Origin: Cyanobacteriota bacterium
Lineage (GTDB): Bacteria; Cyanobacteriota; Cyanobacteriia; Leptolyngbyales; Leptolyngbyaceae
Reading direction: 5' to 3'
Length of the DNA: 15,214 nt
Assembly: GCA_027482985.1 (NCBI GenBank)
Contig: JAIXVO010000353.1
Coordinates: forward strand, 1-15,214
Of this stretch, positions 15,149 through 15,214 are shown in pieces. The position numbers were made by a program, and so were the translations under genes. The notes beneath the pieces are model-generated. The model was not told the DNA's origin. It did no database searches and saw only the letters and a program-made list of their open reading frames with translations. Position 1 is the stretch's first letter, and every line of letters begins with the position of its first letter.

Positions 15149-15214
15149 ATGAAAAAGGCTATTTGGTTGACTGCAATCGGTGTTTCTAGCGTCACCTTTC
15201 TGACGACAATTTCC
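15149..15214 (+). CDS. Start of an exported protein (signal peptide only), 3' part missing
   Basis: Only 22 codons fit in the window. They begin MKKAIWLTAIG, continue hydrophobic and are rich in Ser and Thr: a typical Sec signal peptide n-region (two Lys) and h-region. GGAAG at 15136-15140 lies eight bases before the ATG, which supports a real start. The mature protein lies outside the window, so no function can be given. Confidence 0.6.
   Translation, partial: MKKAIWLTAIGVSSVTFLTTIS

Overview
The window looks like chromosomal DNA from a cyanobacterium, probably a filamentous or Leptolyngbya-like one; the genus is not resolvable by eye. The main evidence is the octamer GCGATCGC (HIP1), a cyanobacterial hallmark, which I counted by hand at about 39 copies in 15.2 kb. 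The gene content fits: CbiD-type anaerobic cobalamin synthesis, a cyanobacterial-style GuaA, and a membrane-anchored WD40 protein.

Left part (1-3433): a membrane glycosyltransferase of the GT-C type runs off the left edge on the minus strand. It is divergent, with only 28 bp between starts, from a membrane-anchored seven-bladed WD40 protein. A Wzx-like polysaccharide flippase follows on the plus strand. The transferase and flippase suggest surface polysaccharide work, but no complete cluster is visible.

Middle left (3449-6586, all minus strand): moaA (molybdenum cofactor synthesis), a 12-TM MFS transporter just upstream of it, and a small STAS-domain protein whose phosphoacceptor serine appears replaced by Glu.

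Island (about 6590-7747): AT-rich and without a HIP1 site. It holds one small gene (YbjN-like fold), two adjacent hairpins behind it, and one copy of a dispersed palindromic repeat.

Middle right (7748-10605, plus strand): cbiD, then guaA. The guaA/GH116 convergent gap (10606-10910) is dense in signals: a second repeat copy, a 14-bp-stem hairpin, and three perfect copies of the cyanobacterial-type DnaA box TTTTCCACA spaced 21 and 31 bp apart.

Right part (10911-14618, minus strand): an EAL-domain c-di-GMP phosphodiesterase gene sits 33 bp upstream of a gene for a GH116 (GBA2-like) beta-glucosidase, a likely two-gene operon. A 530-bp non-coding stretch follows, and the window ends in the first 22 codons of an exported protein.

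Most of the window is ordinary housekeeping sequence. The least explained items are the DnaA-box cluster between two gene ends, the EAL-GH116 pair, and the low-GC island.
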